A program made the position numbers and the translations under genes. A stretch of 64,000 nt of DNA from Sphingosinicella flava. Lineage in GTDB: Bacteria > Pseudomonadota > Alphaproteobacteria > Sphingomonadales > Sphingomonadaceae. Shown here piece after piece: positions 9,065-20,736 of this stretch. The notes under the pieces are model-generated. The model was given only the letters and a program-made list of their open reading frames with translations, was not told where the DNA came from and did no database searches. The first letter of the stretch is position 1; each line of letters begins with the position of its first letter. Location: the NCBI RefSeq assembly GCF_016025255.1, contig NZ_CP065592.1, forward strand, positions 415,122-479,121, given 5' to 3'.

Positions 9065-10174
9065 CTAAACGAGGCCTTTTCGCTTCAGGCGGTTGTTCCG
9101 ATCGATGGACATCAGGATACCGAGAGAGATCATTACCGTCAGCATCGCCGATCCGCCGTGGGAGAAGAGGGGGAGGGGGATGCCGACGACGGGGGCCAAA
9201 CCCATCACCATCATCAAATTGATCGCGATATAGAAGAAAATGGTGGTCGTCAGACCCGCCGCCACAAGCCGGTCGAAGCGCGGCTTGGTATCGAGCGCCA
9301 CCTTCATCCCCCATCGCAGCAGCAGGAAGAAGCAGAGGATCAGGAACAGGGCGCCCACCAGACCCCATTCCTCCACCATCGCCGGGAAAATGAAGTCGGT
9401 ATGGACTTCGGGCAGATATTTGAGATGACTCTGCGTACCGTTCAGATAGCCCTTCCCGAAAATGCCGCCCGACCCGATCGCGATCTGCGACTGGCTGATA
9501 TGATAGCCCGCGCCGAGCGGATCGAGCTCCGGATCGAGGAAGATGGTGAGGCGCCTTTGCTGGTGCGGCAGCAGCAGGAAATTATAGGCGATCGGTACGA
9601 CCATGGCGATCGCGGCGATCCCGCCCACGAACAGGCGCAGCGGCACTCCTGCGAGGAACATGATGGTCAAACCGGAAAAAACGACGAGCGAGGCGGTGCC
9701 GAGATCCGGCTGCGCGGCGATCATCAGGAACGGGATGCCGATAAGGAGCCCGGCCGGCCAGATAGCGGACCATGAGCGTATCTGCCCGGCTGGCAGCAGA
9801 TCGTAAAATCGCGCCAGCACCAGCACGATCACCGGCTTCATCAGCTCGGAAGGCTGGAGGACGATAAAACCCAGGTTCAGCCAGCTCCGCGCGCCGCCGC
9901 CAATAAAGCCGAGCGCCTGGACGAGGATGAGCAGGAAGAGAACGCCGCCATAAGCGACGAACACGAATGGCTTCATCCGCTTTGGGCTGATGAAGGAAAT
10001 GCCGATCGCCATCGTGAGGAAAAGAGAGAAGCGAATGACATGGCTCAACGCCCAAGGAGAGGGCGATCCTCCCCCAACCGAGTAGAGGACGACGCCCCCG
10101 AACAGGGCGATCACGGCCGCCAGAATGATGGCCGGCCACGACAGGCGCGCGACGGCGGCGGGAATGAAGCTCAT
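9065..10174 (-). CDS. rodA: Rod-shape SEDS peptidoglycan glycosyltransferase RodA
   Basis: This is a 369-residue polytopic membrane protein of the FtsW/RodA/SpoVE (SEDS) family, which polymerises lipid II during cell elongation together with PBP2. About ten hydrophobic segments are visible. The family's conserved C-terminal half includes GAGYHISQSQIAIGSGGIFG and a late HGGSAML segment. The start at 10174 overlaps the mrdA stop by ATGA and gives the expected N-terminus MSFIPAAVARLSW. The longer upstream frame is part of mrdA. It is the last gene of the mreBCD-mrdA-rodA cluster, the elongasome operon, so expression is probably coupled to mreB. Confidence 0.95.
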   Translation of the reverse strand: MSFIPAAVARLSWPAIILAAVIALFGGVVLYSVGGGSPSPWALSHVIRFSLFLTMAIGISFISPKRMKPFVFVAYGGVLFLLILVQALGFIGGGARSWLNLGFIVLQPSELMKPVIVLVLARFYDLLPAGQIRSWSAIWPAGLLIGIPFLMIAAQPDLGTASLVVFSGLTIMFLAGVPLRLFVGGIAAIAMVVPIAYNFLLLPHQQRRLTIFLDPELDPLGAGYHISQSQIAIGSGGIFGKGYLNGTQSHLKYLPEVHTDFIFPAMVEEWGLVGALFLILCFFLLLRWGMKVALDTKPRFDRLVAAGLTTTIFFYIAINLMMVMGLAPVVGIPLPLFSHGGSAMLTVMISLGILMSIDRNNRLKRKGLV

Positions 10175-12102
10175 GCCGCGCCTCCGGGCGGGGGCGTCTT
10201 GCCCTTGCTCGCGAGCCAGGCCGCCGCCTGACGCTCCATCCGCGTCTTGATGTCGCCGCCCCACCCTTCTTCGAACGTGGCGAGCGCGGCCATCGCTTTC
10301 TCTTTATCGAAGAGATAAGTCAGCACGTCCTTCGCCACCGGGGCGGCGGCGCGGGCGCCGCCCAGCCCGTGTTCGATGACGACCGAGGCCGCATAGCGGG
10401 GATTGCTGGTCGGCGCGAAGCAGACGAACAGGCCGTGGTCGCGATATTTCCAGTCCCCGCTCTGGCCGCGCTGGGCGCCCGCGATACGGCGCACCTGCGC
10501 GGTTCCCGTCTTGCCGCCCATCTCGATGCCGGGGAGCTCCAGGCGGCTGCGGCCGGCCGTGCCATCGCCGTTCACCACTTCCCACATGCCGCCGCGCACC
10601 GCCTCGAAATGCTCTTTGGGGAAGGGCAGAGGCTTGGCTGGAGCGTGGCGCCCCCTCAGCAGCCTTGGCTGGATGTTGAGGCCCGACGCGACCCTGCCGG
10701 CCATGACGGCGAGCTGGAGCGGGTTCACAATGACATAGCCTTGGCCGATGGCGGCATTGAGCGTATCGGACGCCGTCCATTGCTGCTTATAGCGGCGCAT
10801 CTTCCATGCGGTGTCCGGCATGGTGCCGAAACTCTGCGACACGACGGGCAGGTCGAATTTTTCGCCGAAGCTCAAGGCATGGCCCATCTTTGCAATGGCG
10901 TCGATCCCGACCCGGTTCCCCATCGAATAAAAATAGGTGTTGCAGCTCTTCGCGATCGCCCGGCGCATATTGACGGTACCGTGACGCCCCAGGCAGCGGA
11001 AGAAGCGATTTCCGAGCCGGTAGCCGCCCGGGCAATGCACAGTCTCGTCCGGATCGACGCCAGCGCCTTGCAGTGCCATCGCGACCATCGGCTTGAACGT
11101 GGATCCAGGGGGGTAAAGAGCGTTCAGCGACTTGTTGATCAGCGGATGGCGCTCATCCGCCGACAACATCCCCCATTCGTCATGGCTGATGCCATCGGAA
11201 AAATTATTGGGGTCATAAGCCGGCATGGATGCCATGCAGAGGATCTCCCCCGTATGGCAATCGAGCACGATGCAGGAACCGGATTCATTGCCGAGCCGGC
11301 GCGCCGCATAGGCTTGCAAACCCGCGTCGATGGTGAGCGGCAGGCTGCCGCCGCTTTTGTCGGGCAGGGACGCCAGCTCCCGGATCAGGCGGCCACCCGC
11401 CGTCACCTCCAGCCGCTTCGCGCCGGGCGTTCCCCGAAGACGGCTCTCCATCGTCTTTTCAAGACCTTCCTTGCCGATCTTGAAACCCGGCGTGATGTAT
11501 AGCGGATCCTTGCCTGCGGCTTGATACTCTTCCTTGTTCGCCGCTCCGACATAACCGACAAGGTGGCCAACGGCAGCACCATCCGGATAGAAGCGGCTGA
11601 ACCCTCTTAGAGGAGCAACACCCGGCATCTCGGGCTGGCGGACGGTGACGGCGGCATATTGCTCGAAGGGCAGGTTTTCGGCGACCGGGACCGGTTGGTA
11701 TCCCGCGGCATTCGCCAATTCCTTGCGGATGCGCGTCACTTCCTCAGGCGGCAGTTGCAAGATTTGAGAAAGCTCGCGAATGATCCGTTCGGCATCCTGG
11801 ATTTGATCGGGGATCAGATCGACGCGATAGTCGCTGCGGTTGACCGCGATCGGCTTGCCATAACGGTCGACGATCCAGCCACGCCGGGGAGGGACCAGCA
11901 CCATCTGGAACCGGTTTTCTTCCGACATCAATTTGTAGCGGTCATTTTCAGCGATGGCGAGCCAGCTGACCCGCCCCGCGAGCAAGGCCGCGACCCCGGC
12001 TTGGAGCCCACCCAGCACCATCGCGCGCCGCGTGAAGGTGAAGCTCTGCGAGTTTTCGGTAACGAGCGGCTTGGCGCGGCGTCTCATCGGGCGAGCCGCC
12101 AT
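10171..12102 (-). CDS. mrdA: Penicillin-binding protein 2 (transpeptidase)
   Basis: This 643-residue class B penicillin-binding protein cross-links peptidoglycan during elongation as the partner of RodA. There is an N-terminal transmembrane anchor at about residues 25-48, then a dimerisation region (from about PPRRGWIVDRYG). The transpeptidase domain has the active-site S-x-x-K in GSTFKPM (about 332), an S-x-N motif in KSCNTYFY, and the KTG triad in GGKTGTAQ (about 527). Length is typical. The start overlaps the end of mreD by 19 bp and the stop overlaps rodA, so the genes are coupled. Confidence 0.96.
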   Translation of the reverse strand: MAARPMRRRAKPLVTENSQSFTFTRRAMVLGGLQAGVAALLAGRVSWLAIAENDRYKLMSEENRFQMVLVPPRRGWIVDRYGKPIAVNRSDYRVDLIPDQIQDAERIIRELSQILQLPPEEVTRIRKELANAAGYQPVPVAENLPFEQYAAVTVRQPEMPGVAPLRGFSRFYPDGAAVGHLVGYVGAANKEEYQAAGKDPLYITPGFKIGKEGLEKTMESRLRGTPGAKRLEVTAGGRLIRELASLPDKSGGSLPLTIDAGLQAYAARRLGNESGSCIVLDCHTGEILCMASMPAYDPNNFSDGISHDEWGMLSADERHPLINKSLNALYPPGSTFKPMVAMALQGAGVDPDETVHCPGGYRLGNRFFRCLGRHGTVNMRRAIAKSCNTYFYSMGNRVGIDAIAKMGHALSFGEKFDLPVVSQSFGTMPDTAWKMRRYKQQWTASDTLNAAIGQGYVIVNPLQLAVMAGRVASGLNIQPRLLRGRHAPAKPLPFPKEHFEAVRGGMWEVVNGDGTAGRSRLELPGIEMGGKTGTAQVRRIAGAQRGQSGDWKYRDHGLFVCFAPTSNPRYAASVVIEHGLGGARAAAPVAKDVLTYLFDKEKAMAALATFEEGWGGDIKTRMERQAAAWLASKGKTPPPGGAA

Positions 12103-12599
12103 CGGTCAAGCATCAGAATGATGCGGGCGACCACCGGATAGAGGAAGACCGACAAGACGATCTGGGGTAAAAGGACGGTGAAGCTGGCCATATTGCCCAT
12201 CAGTCGTCCGATCGCCCAGCCTGCAAGACTATAGGTCAGGATGGCCAGCGCCGCGAAAAACCAGTCCATCCAGTAGTCGCGCCAATTAAGCCGCGCATCG
12301 AGAATGTCGAAGGCGAGAAAGGTCAGCGTCCACAAAGCCATGGACTGCCCGAGCGGAAGCCCGTCGACGAGATCGTTGAGCAGGCCAAGGGGAAGCGCCA
12401 TTTGCGCCGTCCACATTTCCGGCCGCAACAGCCGCCAAGCGATCAGGACCAGAAAGGCGAAATCCGGAACAATGGGCGTCGTAACGACGATCGGCAGGAT
12501 TGCGAAGAGGATGGCCGCGATGGTCGAGACCAGGGGGACATAGCGCCTGCGGGCATCACGGCGGGCCACATCGCGGTTCGACGACGCGATCCAGCTCAT
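12084..12599 (-). CDS. mreD: Rod-shape determining membrane protein MreD
   Basis: This 171-residue protein has about five hydrophobic segments and the conserved MreD pattern with P-L-G-L-L-N-D-L in the middle. MreD joins MreC, MreB, PBP2 and RodA in the inner-membrane elongasome. It starts inside the last codons of mreC (ATGA) and runs 19 bp into mrdA. The N-terminus MSWIASSNRDVARRDARRR is basic and cytoplasmic. MreD is poorly conserved in sequence, so the call depends partly on its place in the cluster. Confidence 0.92.
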   Translation of the reverse strand: MSWIASSNRDVARRDARRRYVPLVSTIAAILFAILPIVVTTPIVPDFAFLVLIAWRLLRPEMWTAQMALPLGLLNDLVDGLPLGQSMALWTLTFLAFDILDARLNWRDYWMDWFFAALAILTYSLAGWAIGRLMGNMASFTVLLPQIVLSVFLYPVVARIILMLDRWRLAR

Positions 12600-13495
12600 T
12601 GCGCGGCCTCGCTTCCCGGGGGCGGCTCGGCTTCGTTGAGCGGCAAGTTCGCGGCGGGCTGGTAGATATGCTGGACGATCGCAAAGTCGATGCGGGCCGG
12701 ATCCGCGAGCGGCCGGGCGATGGTGGCGTCACGGTCGGCGCGGGTCACTTGCGCAACGGGGATATTCGGCGGAAAGATGCCGCCAGTGCCCGATGTGACG
12801 AGGATGTCACCCTTGCGGAAAGGGTTTTCACCGACTTCCAGCGGTTTGATCTCGATGAAGCCGTCACCCTTGCCGGTCGCGATGGCGGGGATGCCGGATC
12901 TCGTCAGCTGGACCGGAACGTTGCTGGATCCATCCGTAATCAGCAAGACGCGCGCGGCATGGCGGCCGGTTTCGATCACGCGGCCGATCAATCCCTCGGG
13001 CCCACGTACCGGCTGGCCTATTTGTATGCCCGAGGCGCTTCCTGCGGAAAGGGTTGCAAGGCGGCGGCTGGAATCGAAGCTTGATCCGACGATGCGCGCC
13101 GTGGCGACACGGTCTCCGGTCGCTTGACTGACCTTCAGCAATGCCTTCAAACGCCGATTCTCGAAATTGATCGCGCGCGCTTCGATCAGCTTCTGGCGGC
13201 TTGCCTCAAGCTCTGCGCGCATCGCCCGGTTCTGCGAAGCCGCATTGAAATAAGCCCCGATTTCGTCGCCAGCGTTGCCGAAGAAACGAACCACGCTCCG
13301 TCCCGCGCCCGTAATTGGGGCAGTGACGTCAAGCGCCGCGCCGCGCAAGGCGGCAAAGCCACGCGGATCGACGGCGGCGATGATGAGCAGCAGCACTGCG
13401 AGCAACACGCCGCCCACAGCTACGATATAGCCGATGAACAGTCCGTATTGCGCCCTGCGGGAAAAACCGGGACGCCGGGTGGAGGGCGGCGCCAT
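12596..13495 (-). CDS. mreC: Rod-shape determining protein MreC
   Basis: This 299-residue protein has a single N-terminal transmembrane helix (about residues 18-42), a periplasmic coiled coil (about 70-120), and the paired beta domains of MreC, including GPEGLIGRVIETG and GDILVTSGTGGIFPP. MreC forms the periplasmic scaffold that activates PBP2. It follows mreB by 12 bp and overlaps mreD by ATGA. The proline-rich C-terminal tail is short. Family membership is clear from both domain pattern and context. Confidence 0.95.
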   Translation of the reverse strand: MAPPSTRRPGFSRRAQYGLFIGYIVAVGGVLLAVLLLIIAAVDPRGFAALRGAALDVTAPITGAGRSVVRFFGNAGDEIGAYFNAASQNRAMRAELEASRQKLIEARAINFENRRLKALLKVSQATGDRVATARIVGSSFDSSRRLATLSAGSASGIQIGQPVRGPEGLIGRVIETGRHAARVLLITDGSSNVPVQLTRSGIPAIATGKGDGFIEIKPLEVGENPFRKGDILVTSGTGGIFPPNIPVAQVTRADRDATIARPLADPARIDFAIVQHIYQPAANLPLNEAEPPPGSEAAQ

Positions 13496-13507
13496 GAGAC
13501 CGGTCTT

Positions 13508-16556
<3,049 letters not shown>

Positions 16557-16558
16557 GC

Positions 16559-17407
16559 TCAGATATCCTGCGCCAGCCGCGTGTAAAGTTCCGGGCGCCG
16601 GTCGCGAAAGAAACCGAAGGCGGCGCGGTGCTTCTTTGCCTGAACGATATCCACGGTGGCGACCAGCACGCCGGTTTCCTGCGCGCCATACTCGGCAAGC
16701 ATGTCGCCTCTCTCGTCGCAGATGAAGCTGTGCCCATAGAAGCGTTGATCCCCTTCCATGCCGATCCGGTTGGCGGCGACGACGGGGACGACATTCGACA
16801 CCGCATGGCCGATCATCGCCCGCCGCCATAGGCGGCTGGTGTCGAGATCGGGGTCATGCGGCTCGGTGCCGATGGCGGTGGGATAAAGGAGGATATCCGC
16901 GCCCATCAGCATCATCGCGCGGGCGGCTTCCGGATACCATTGGTCCCAGCAAATGCCGGCGCCGATCGTGCCGTATTTCGTCTTCCAGACCTTGAAGCCG
17001 GTATTGCCGGGACGGAAATAGAATTTCTCCGAATAGCCGGGACCGTCCGGAATGTGGCTCTTGCGATAGACACCCATGACCTCGCCTTCGTCGTCGATCA
17101 TGGCGAGACTGTTATAATGGTGGTGCCCGTCCGCCTCGAAGAAGCTGGTCGGGATATAGACGCTGAGTTCCTTGGCGAGCTTCCGCATCGCCAGGACGAC
17201 CGGATGCTCGTCCGTCGAGAGGGCCCGCGCGAAATGACCCTCATCCTGCGTGCGGCAGAAATAATGGCCCTCGAACAATTCGGGTGGCAGGATGATTTTG
17301 GCGCCTTTGGCAGCCGCTTCGCGCACCAGCCTTTCGACGGCGGCGATATTCTCCTCCACGCAATCGGAGAAGGGAAGTTGGAGGGCGGCGAGGGTAACCT
17401 GGGTCAT
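16559..17407 (-). CDS. aguB: N-carbamoylputrescine amidase
   Basis: This 282-residue nitrilase-superfamily enzyme converts N-carbamoylputrescine to putrescine, CO2 and ammonia. The Glu-Lys-Cys triad is visible in PPELFEGHYF, YRKSHIPDGPGYSEKFYF and GAGICWDQWYPEAARAM, all typical of AguB. The ATG at 17407 has GGAG seven bases upstream; a TTG twelve bases further upstream is less likely. It lies 19 bp downstream of aguA and completes the agmatine-to-putrescine route. No arginine decarboxylase is in the window, so agmatine may come from elsewhere or be taken up. Confidence 0.95.
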   Translation of the reverse strand: MTQVTLAALQLPFSDCVEENIAAVERLVREAAAKGAKIILPPELFEGHYFCRTQDEGHFARALSTDEHPVVLAMRKLAKELSVYIPTSFFEADGHHHYNSLAMIDDEGEVMGVYRKSHIPDGPGYSEKFYFRPGNTGFKVWKTKYGTIGAGICWDQWYPEAARAMMLMGADILLYPTAIGTEPHDPDLDTSRLWRRAMIGHAVSNVVPVVAANRIGMEGDQRFYGHSFICDERGDMLAEYGAQETGVLVATVDIVQAKKHRAAFGFFRDRRPELYTRLAQDI

Positions 17408-17426
17408 TCTGTTCTCCAAAGGCGCC

Positions 17427-18404
17427 TTACTCCGGCACCTGCTGGCTGATGCAGTGGAAGCTGCCGCCGCCGGTCAGGATATGATCGGCGCGGAAACCCA
17501 CGGCTTTGCGGCCGGGGAAGAGGGCGCCAATCGCCTCGACAGCGGCAGCGTCGTTCGGCTGGCCGTAAATCGGCACCACCACCGCCGCATTGCCGATGTA
17601 GAAGTTCATATAGGAAGCCGGAATGATCTCGCCATCCATCACGACTTTGCCGGGGGAGGGAACGGGCACGACCTCCAGGCCAAAGGCTTCGGCGCGGGCC
17701 CAAGCATCCGCATAGACGGCAATGTTGGGATCATCCTCTTCCGCCACGGGAATGGCAATCCGCCCTTCGCCGACGAAGCGGGCAAGATTGTCGACATGGC
17801 CGTCGGTATGGTCGTTGAGAAGGCCATCGCCCAGCCACAGGATGCGATCGAGGCCGAGATCGGCCTTCAAACGCATTTCGATTTCCTCCTTGGAGAGACC
17901 CGGATTGCGGTTCGGGTTCAAGAGGCATTGCTCGGTCGTGACGGCAAGTCCCGCACCGTCCACGTCGATCGCGCCGCCCTCCAGGATCCAGTCATGGCGC
18001 CGGGCCTCCATGTCCATCGTGTCGGCAAGCCGCAAGCCAATCGTATCGTCGCCTTCCAGGTCGTACTTGCCGCCCCACCCGTTGAAGCGGAAGCTGGCAG
18101 GAAGGCGGTTTTCTCCGGACTTGAGGATGATCGGCCCGGTGTCACGCAGCCAGATGTCGCCGAAAATCTCCTCGATTATCGTGATGTCGGGACCGGCAAG
18201 CTCCTGCGCCCGCGCCACCGCCTTTGGGTCGGCGGCGACGAGGCGCACTTCCTCGCCATTGCCATTCGCATGAACGGCACGGGCGAAAGCGGCGACCTCC
18301 TCCTGCGCGGCCTCCAGATCTTCTAGCCACAAGTCGCCATGGCTCGGGAAGCCGATCCATACCCATTCATGATGCGCCCATTCGGGCGGCTGGCGATAGG
18401 TCAT
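17427..18404 (-). CDS. aguA: Agmatine deiminase
   Basis: This 325-residue enzyme of the guanidino-group modifying family hydrolyses agmatine to N-carbamoylputrescine and ammonia. It begins MTYRQPPEWAHHEWVWIGFP. It contains the WLRDTGP and GWGGKYD motifs, the NDHTDGHVDN segment and the catalytic cysteine near the C-terminus in GGGSFHCISQQ. The frame is open 40 codons further upstream, but homology starts at 18404. It forms a two-gene operon with aguB. A 12-base inverted repeat just upstream could control it. No good Shine-Dalgarno is visible for this start. Confidence 0.94.
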   Translation of the reverse strand: MTYRQPPEWAHHEWVWIGFPSHGDLWLEDLEAAQEEVAAFARAVHANGNGEEVRLVAADPKAVARAQELAGPDITIIEEIFGDIWLRDTGPIILKSGENRLPASFRFNGWGGKYDLEGDDTIGLRLADTMDMEARRHDWILEGGAIDVDGAGLAVTTEQCLLNPNRNPGLSKEEIEMRLKADLGLDRILWLGDGLLNDHTDGHVDNLARFVGEGRIAIPVAEEDDPNIAVYADAWARAEAFGLEVVPVPSPGKVVMDGEIIPASYMNFYIGNAAVVVPIYGQPNDAAAVEAIGALFPGRKAVGFRADHILTGGGSFHCISQQVPE

Positions 18405-18412
18405 GCGCAAAT

Positions 18413-18454
18413 CCGTTCGTGCTGTCCGGGTCAGCCCCTTACCAGCACGAACGG
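18413..18454. promoter_or_regulatory. 12-bp perfect inverted repeat upstream of aguA
   Basis: CCGTTCGTGCTG (18413-18424) and CAGCACGAACGG (18443-18454) are perfect complements separated by 18 bases. The repeat ends eight bases before the aguA ATG. It could be a repressor operator or a leader hairpin controlling translation. No T-run follows, so it is not a standard terminator. Confidence 0.55.
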
Positions 18455-18577
18455 AAAAGTCATGTTCAGTTTCCCTCTGATCCATGCCCTCATTACGGGG
18501 CACCAGACCAACAGGTCGCGGCATCTATTGATTTTAACTAAGCCAGCGCTAGGCTTTACTTTGGGGAGGATTGTATC

Positions 18578-20674
18578 ATGCACATGCTTTTGGCTGCGGT
18601 CGCCGGTTCCGCTCTTACTGCGGCTGTTCCGCCTGTACCGGTTGCAGAGCCCTTCGAGGAGCAGAGGTTCGGAATAACTATCCAAGACCCCTACCGCTGG
18701 ATGGAGAAGCCTGAACGCGCGGGTGAGGTACGGGATTGGCTTGTAAATGCTGGCCAGCATGCGCGCGAAGAGTTGAGCAAATTGCCGGAGCGAGAGAAAT
18801 TTGAAGAACTGCTCAATCTCGCGAACCGGGCAGGGGTCAGTTACACGAGTGCCCAGATATCTAATCAGCGCCTGTTCTATCTAAGGTTGGATCCGGAAGC
18901 GCGCGTGTCGAAGCTCGTCGTGCGTAAGGATGGCGTCGAACGGGTGGTATTGGATCCTGCGACATCAAGCGCAGCCTTAGCCGCTATCAACAACTACACT
19001 GTCTCACCCGATGGCGGGACAGTCGCCGTGCATGTCGCAGAAGGCGGCGGAGAGGCGGGCGAAGTTCGCTTTTTGGACGTTGAGAGCGGACGCGAGATAG
19101 CGCCACGCATAGGGCCGGTTTGGGGAGAATTCCCTGTGAACTGGCTGTCCTCAAGGAAGGTTGTTTACACACGAATGGCGGACCCGCAGCCTGGCGTGGA
19201 TCCAATCCTGAACATGAGGATGTATACGATCGGGTTTGGTGAGAAAGGCCCGGGTATTCCCTTGCTCGGAGCCGGTGTCCCCAATGCTCCGGCGTTCGAG
19301 CCGCGCGAATTTCCTACTTTTTACAATCCAGCCTCAACACGCTGGGCGATGGGTTTTGGCACTGGCGCTAGGGCTGACAGCAGAATTCTCGTTACGCGCA
19401 TTGATGAGGTTCTAGCTGGTACGCCGAAGTGGCGTTCGATCGCCGAATATGCGGACCAGGTACGCAGCGCGACAATTGTTGGCGACAACATCTATCTTCT
19501 CTCTTCCAAAACAAATTCATCGAGAACGTTATTAAAGGGTTCCCTGAACGATCCGGAGCTGAAGCTGCGCCCTATCATGGAAGGCGGCGAAGTGATCCTG
19601 AGGAGCATTTCCGAGGCTGCGGACGGATTGTATCTATTCGCCAGCAAAGGGGGTGCCGAAAAGCTCTTTTTCCAGCCGAACGGTTCTGAAGAGTTCCGGG
19701 AAGTTGTTCTTCCATTCGATGGAGCTATCTCCAGTTGGGATGTCGGTGATCAAGGCCGATCCTTGCTGATGGGGCTTACGGGATGGTTGCGGAATAGAAC
19801 TCACTACCGCGTTTCAGGAGGAATCATCCAGCCCGTCAATTTGAAATCGGCTAGTTGGGAAGCTGGATCAAAGCATTCAGTTATCACCGATGAGGCGATC
19901 AGTTCCGATGGTACACGGGTGCCGATGGCAATATTAATGCCAGCGGAAGGGAAATTGCCGGCAGGGCGCCCGACCATTCTTCATGGATATGGGTCTTATG
20001 GTCTCCTCAACACCGAGCCTACTTACAGTGGGAACAACCTTGCTTGGCTGGAGCAAGGCGGAGTTTTTGCCTATTGCGGGACGCGCGGCGGCGGCGAGAA
20101 TGGGCGTGCCTGGCATGAAGCTGGACGTGCTGCCAACAAGCCCAATGCACATGCTGACTTTATTGCTTGTGCCGAACGCCTGATTCAGCTCGGTTATGCT
20201 AAGCCCTCTCAAATTACAGCTATAGGCGTTAGCGCTGGCGGACAACTCGTCTCGCCAGCGGTAATGAAACGGCCCGATCTTTTCGCAGGTATGATATTAA
20301 GGGTGGCGATGTTGAATCCGGCCCGCCTCGAAACGGCTGAAAACGGCGCCAATCAGTTCGCCGAAGCGGGGGATCCCCGCACTGAGGACGGGTTTAAGGG
20401 ACTTGTAATGCAGGATTCCTACCTCATGCTCGAGGGGGCTAAAGACATTCCTGACACACTATTGACGATCGGTTTGAATGATAGGCGCGTCTCGCCGTGG
20501 ATGAGCGGCAAGTTCGCAGCGCGAGCTGTAGCGAAATTTGGAGGTCAACGGCGCGTTTTAGTCCGTACTGAGGCTGAAGATGGGCATGGTGTAGGTTCGG
20601 CCCGTGATCTCAAGATTCAGGAAATGGCGGACATTTACGCCTTCGCTTGGAACCAGGCCACAAAAGCAGATTAA
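18578..20674 (+). CDS. Secreted prolyl oligopeptidase family (S9A) serine peptidase
   Basis: This 698-residue protein has a short signal peptide ending near AVPPVPVA, a seven-bladed beta-propeller region (about 60-400) and a C-terminal alpha/beta-hydrolase domain. The nucleophile is in GVSAGGQL and the catalytic His is in EAEDGHGVG. The opening QDPYRWMEKPE is diagnostic of S9A. It would cleave short proline-containing peptides in the periplasm. A GGGGAGGA ribosome binding site precedes the ATG and a strong terminator follows the stop. Codon use and GC (about half, 43% in a sampled 60 bases) are clearly lower than the neighbours, suggesting acquisition by transfer. Confidence 0.9.
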   Translation: MHMLLAAVAGSALTAAVPPVPVAEPFEEQRFGITIQDPYRWMEKPERAGEVRDWLVNAGQHAREELSKLPEREKFEELLNLANRAGVSYTSAQISNQRLFYLRLDPEARVSKLVVRKDGVERVVLDPATSSAALAAINNYTVSPDGGTVAVHVAEGGGEAGEVRFLDVESGREIAPRIGPVWGEFPVNWLSSRKVVYTRMADPQPGVDPILNMRMYTIGFGEKGPGIPLLGAGVPNAPAFEPREFPTFYNPASTRWAMGFGTGARADSRILVTRIDEVLAGTPKWRSIAEYADQVRSATIVGDNIYLLSSKTNSSRTLLKGSLNDPELKLRPIMEGGEVILRSISEAADGLYLFASKGGAEKLFFQPNGSEEFREVVLPFDGAISSWDVGDQGRSLLMGLTGWLRNRTHYRVSGGIIQPVNLKSASWEAGSKHSVITDEAISSDGTRVPMAILMPAEGKLPAGRPTILHGYGSYGLLNTEPTYSGNNLAWLEQGGVFAYCGTRGGGENGRAWHEAGRAANKPNAHADFIACAERLIQLGYAKPSQITAIGVSAGGQLVSPAVMKRPDLFAGMILRVAMLNPARLETAENGANQFAEAGDPRTEDGFKGLVMQDSYLMLEGAKDIPDTLLTIGLNDRRVSPWMSGKFAARAVAKFGGQRRVLVRTEAEDGHGVGSARDLKIQEMADIYAFAWNQATKAD

Positions 20675-20685
20675 TCGAGCTGATA

Positions 20686-20721
20686 GTGGCTCCTCGGAGG
20701 TAAGCCAAGGAGCCACTTTTT
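20686..20721 (+). terminator. Intrinsic terminator after the prolyl oligopeptidase gene
   Basis: GTGGCTCCT and AGGAGCCAC form a nine-base perfect stem with a 13-base loop, followed by TTTTT, starting 11 bases after the stop. Confidence 0.85.
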
Positions 20722-20736
20722 AAATGTTCGCCAGCC

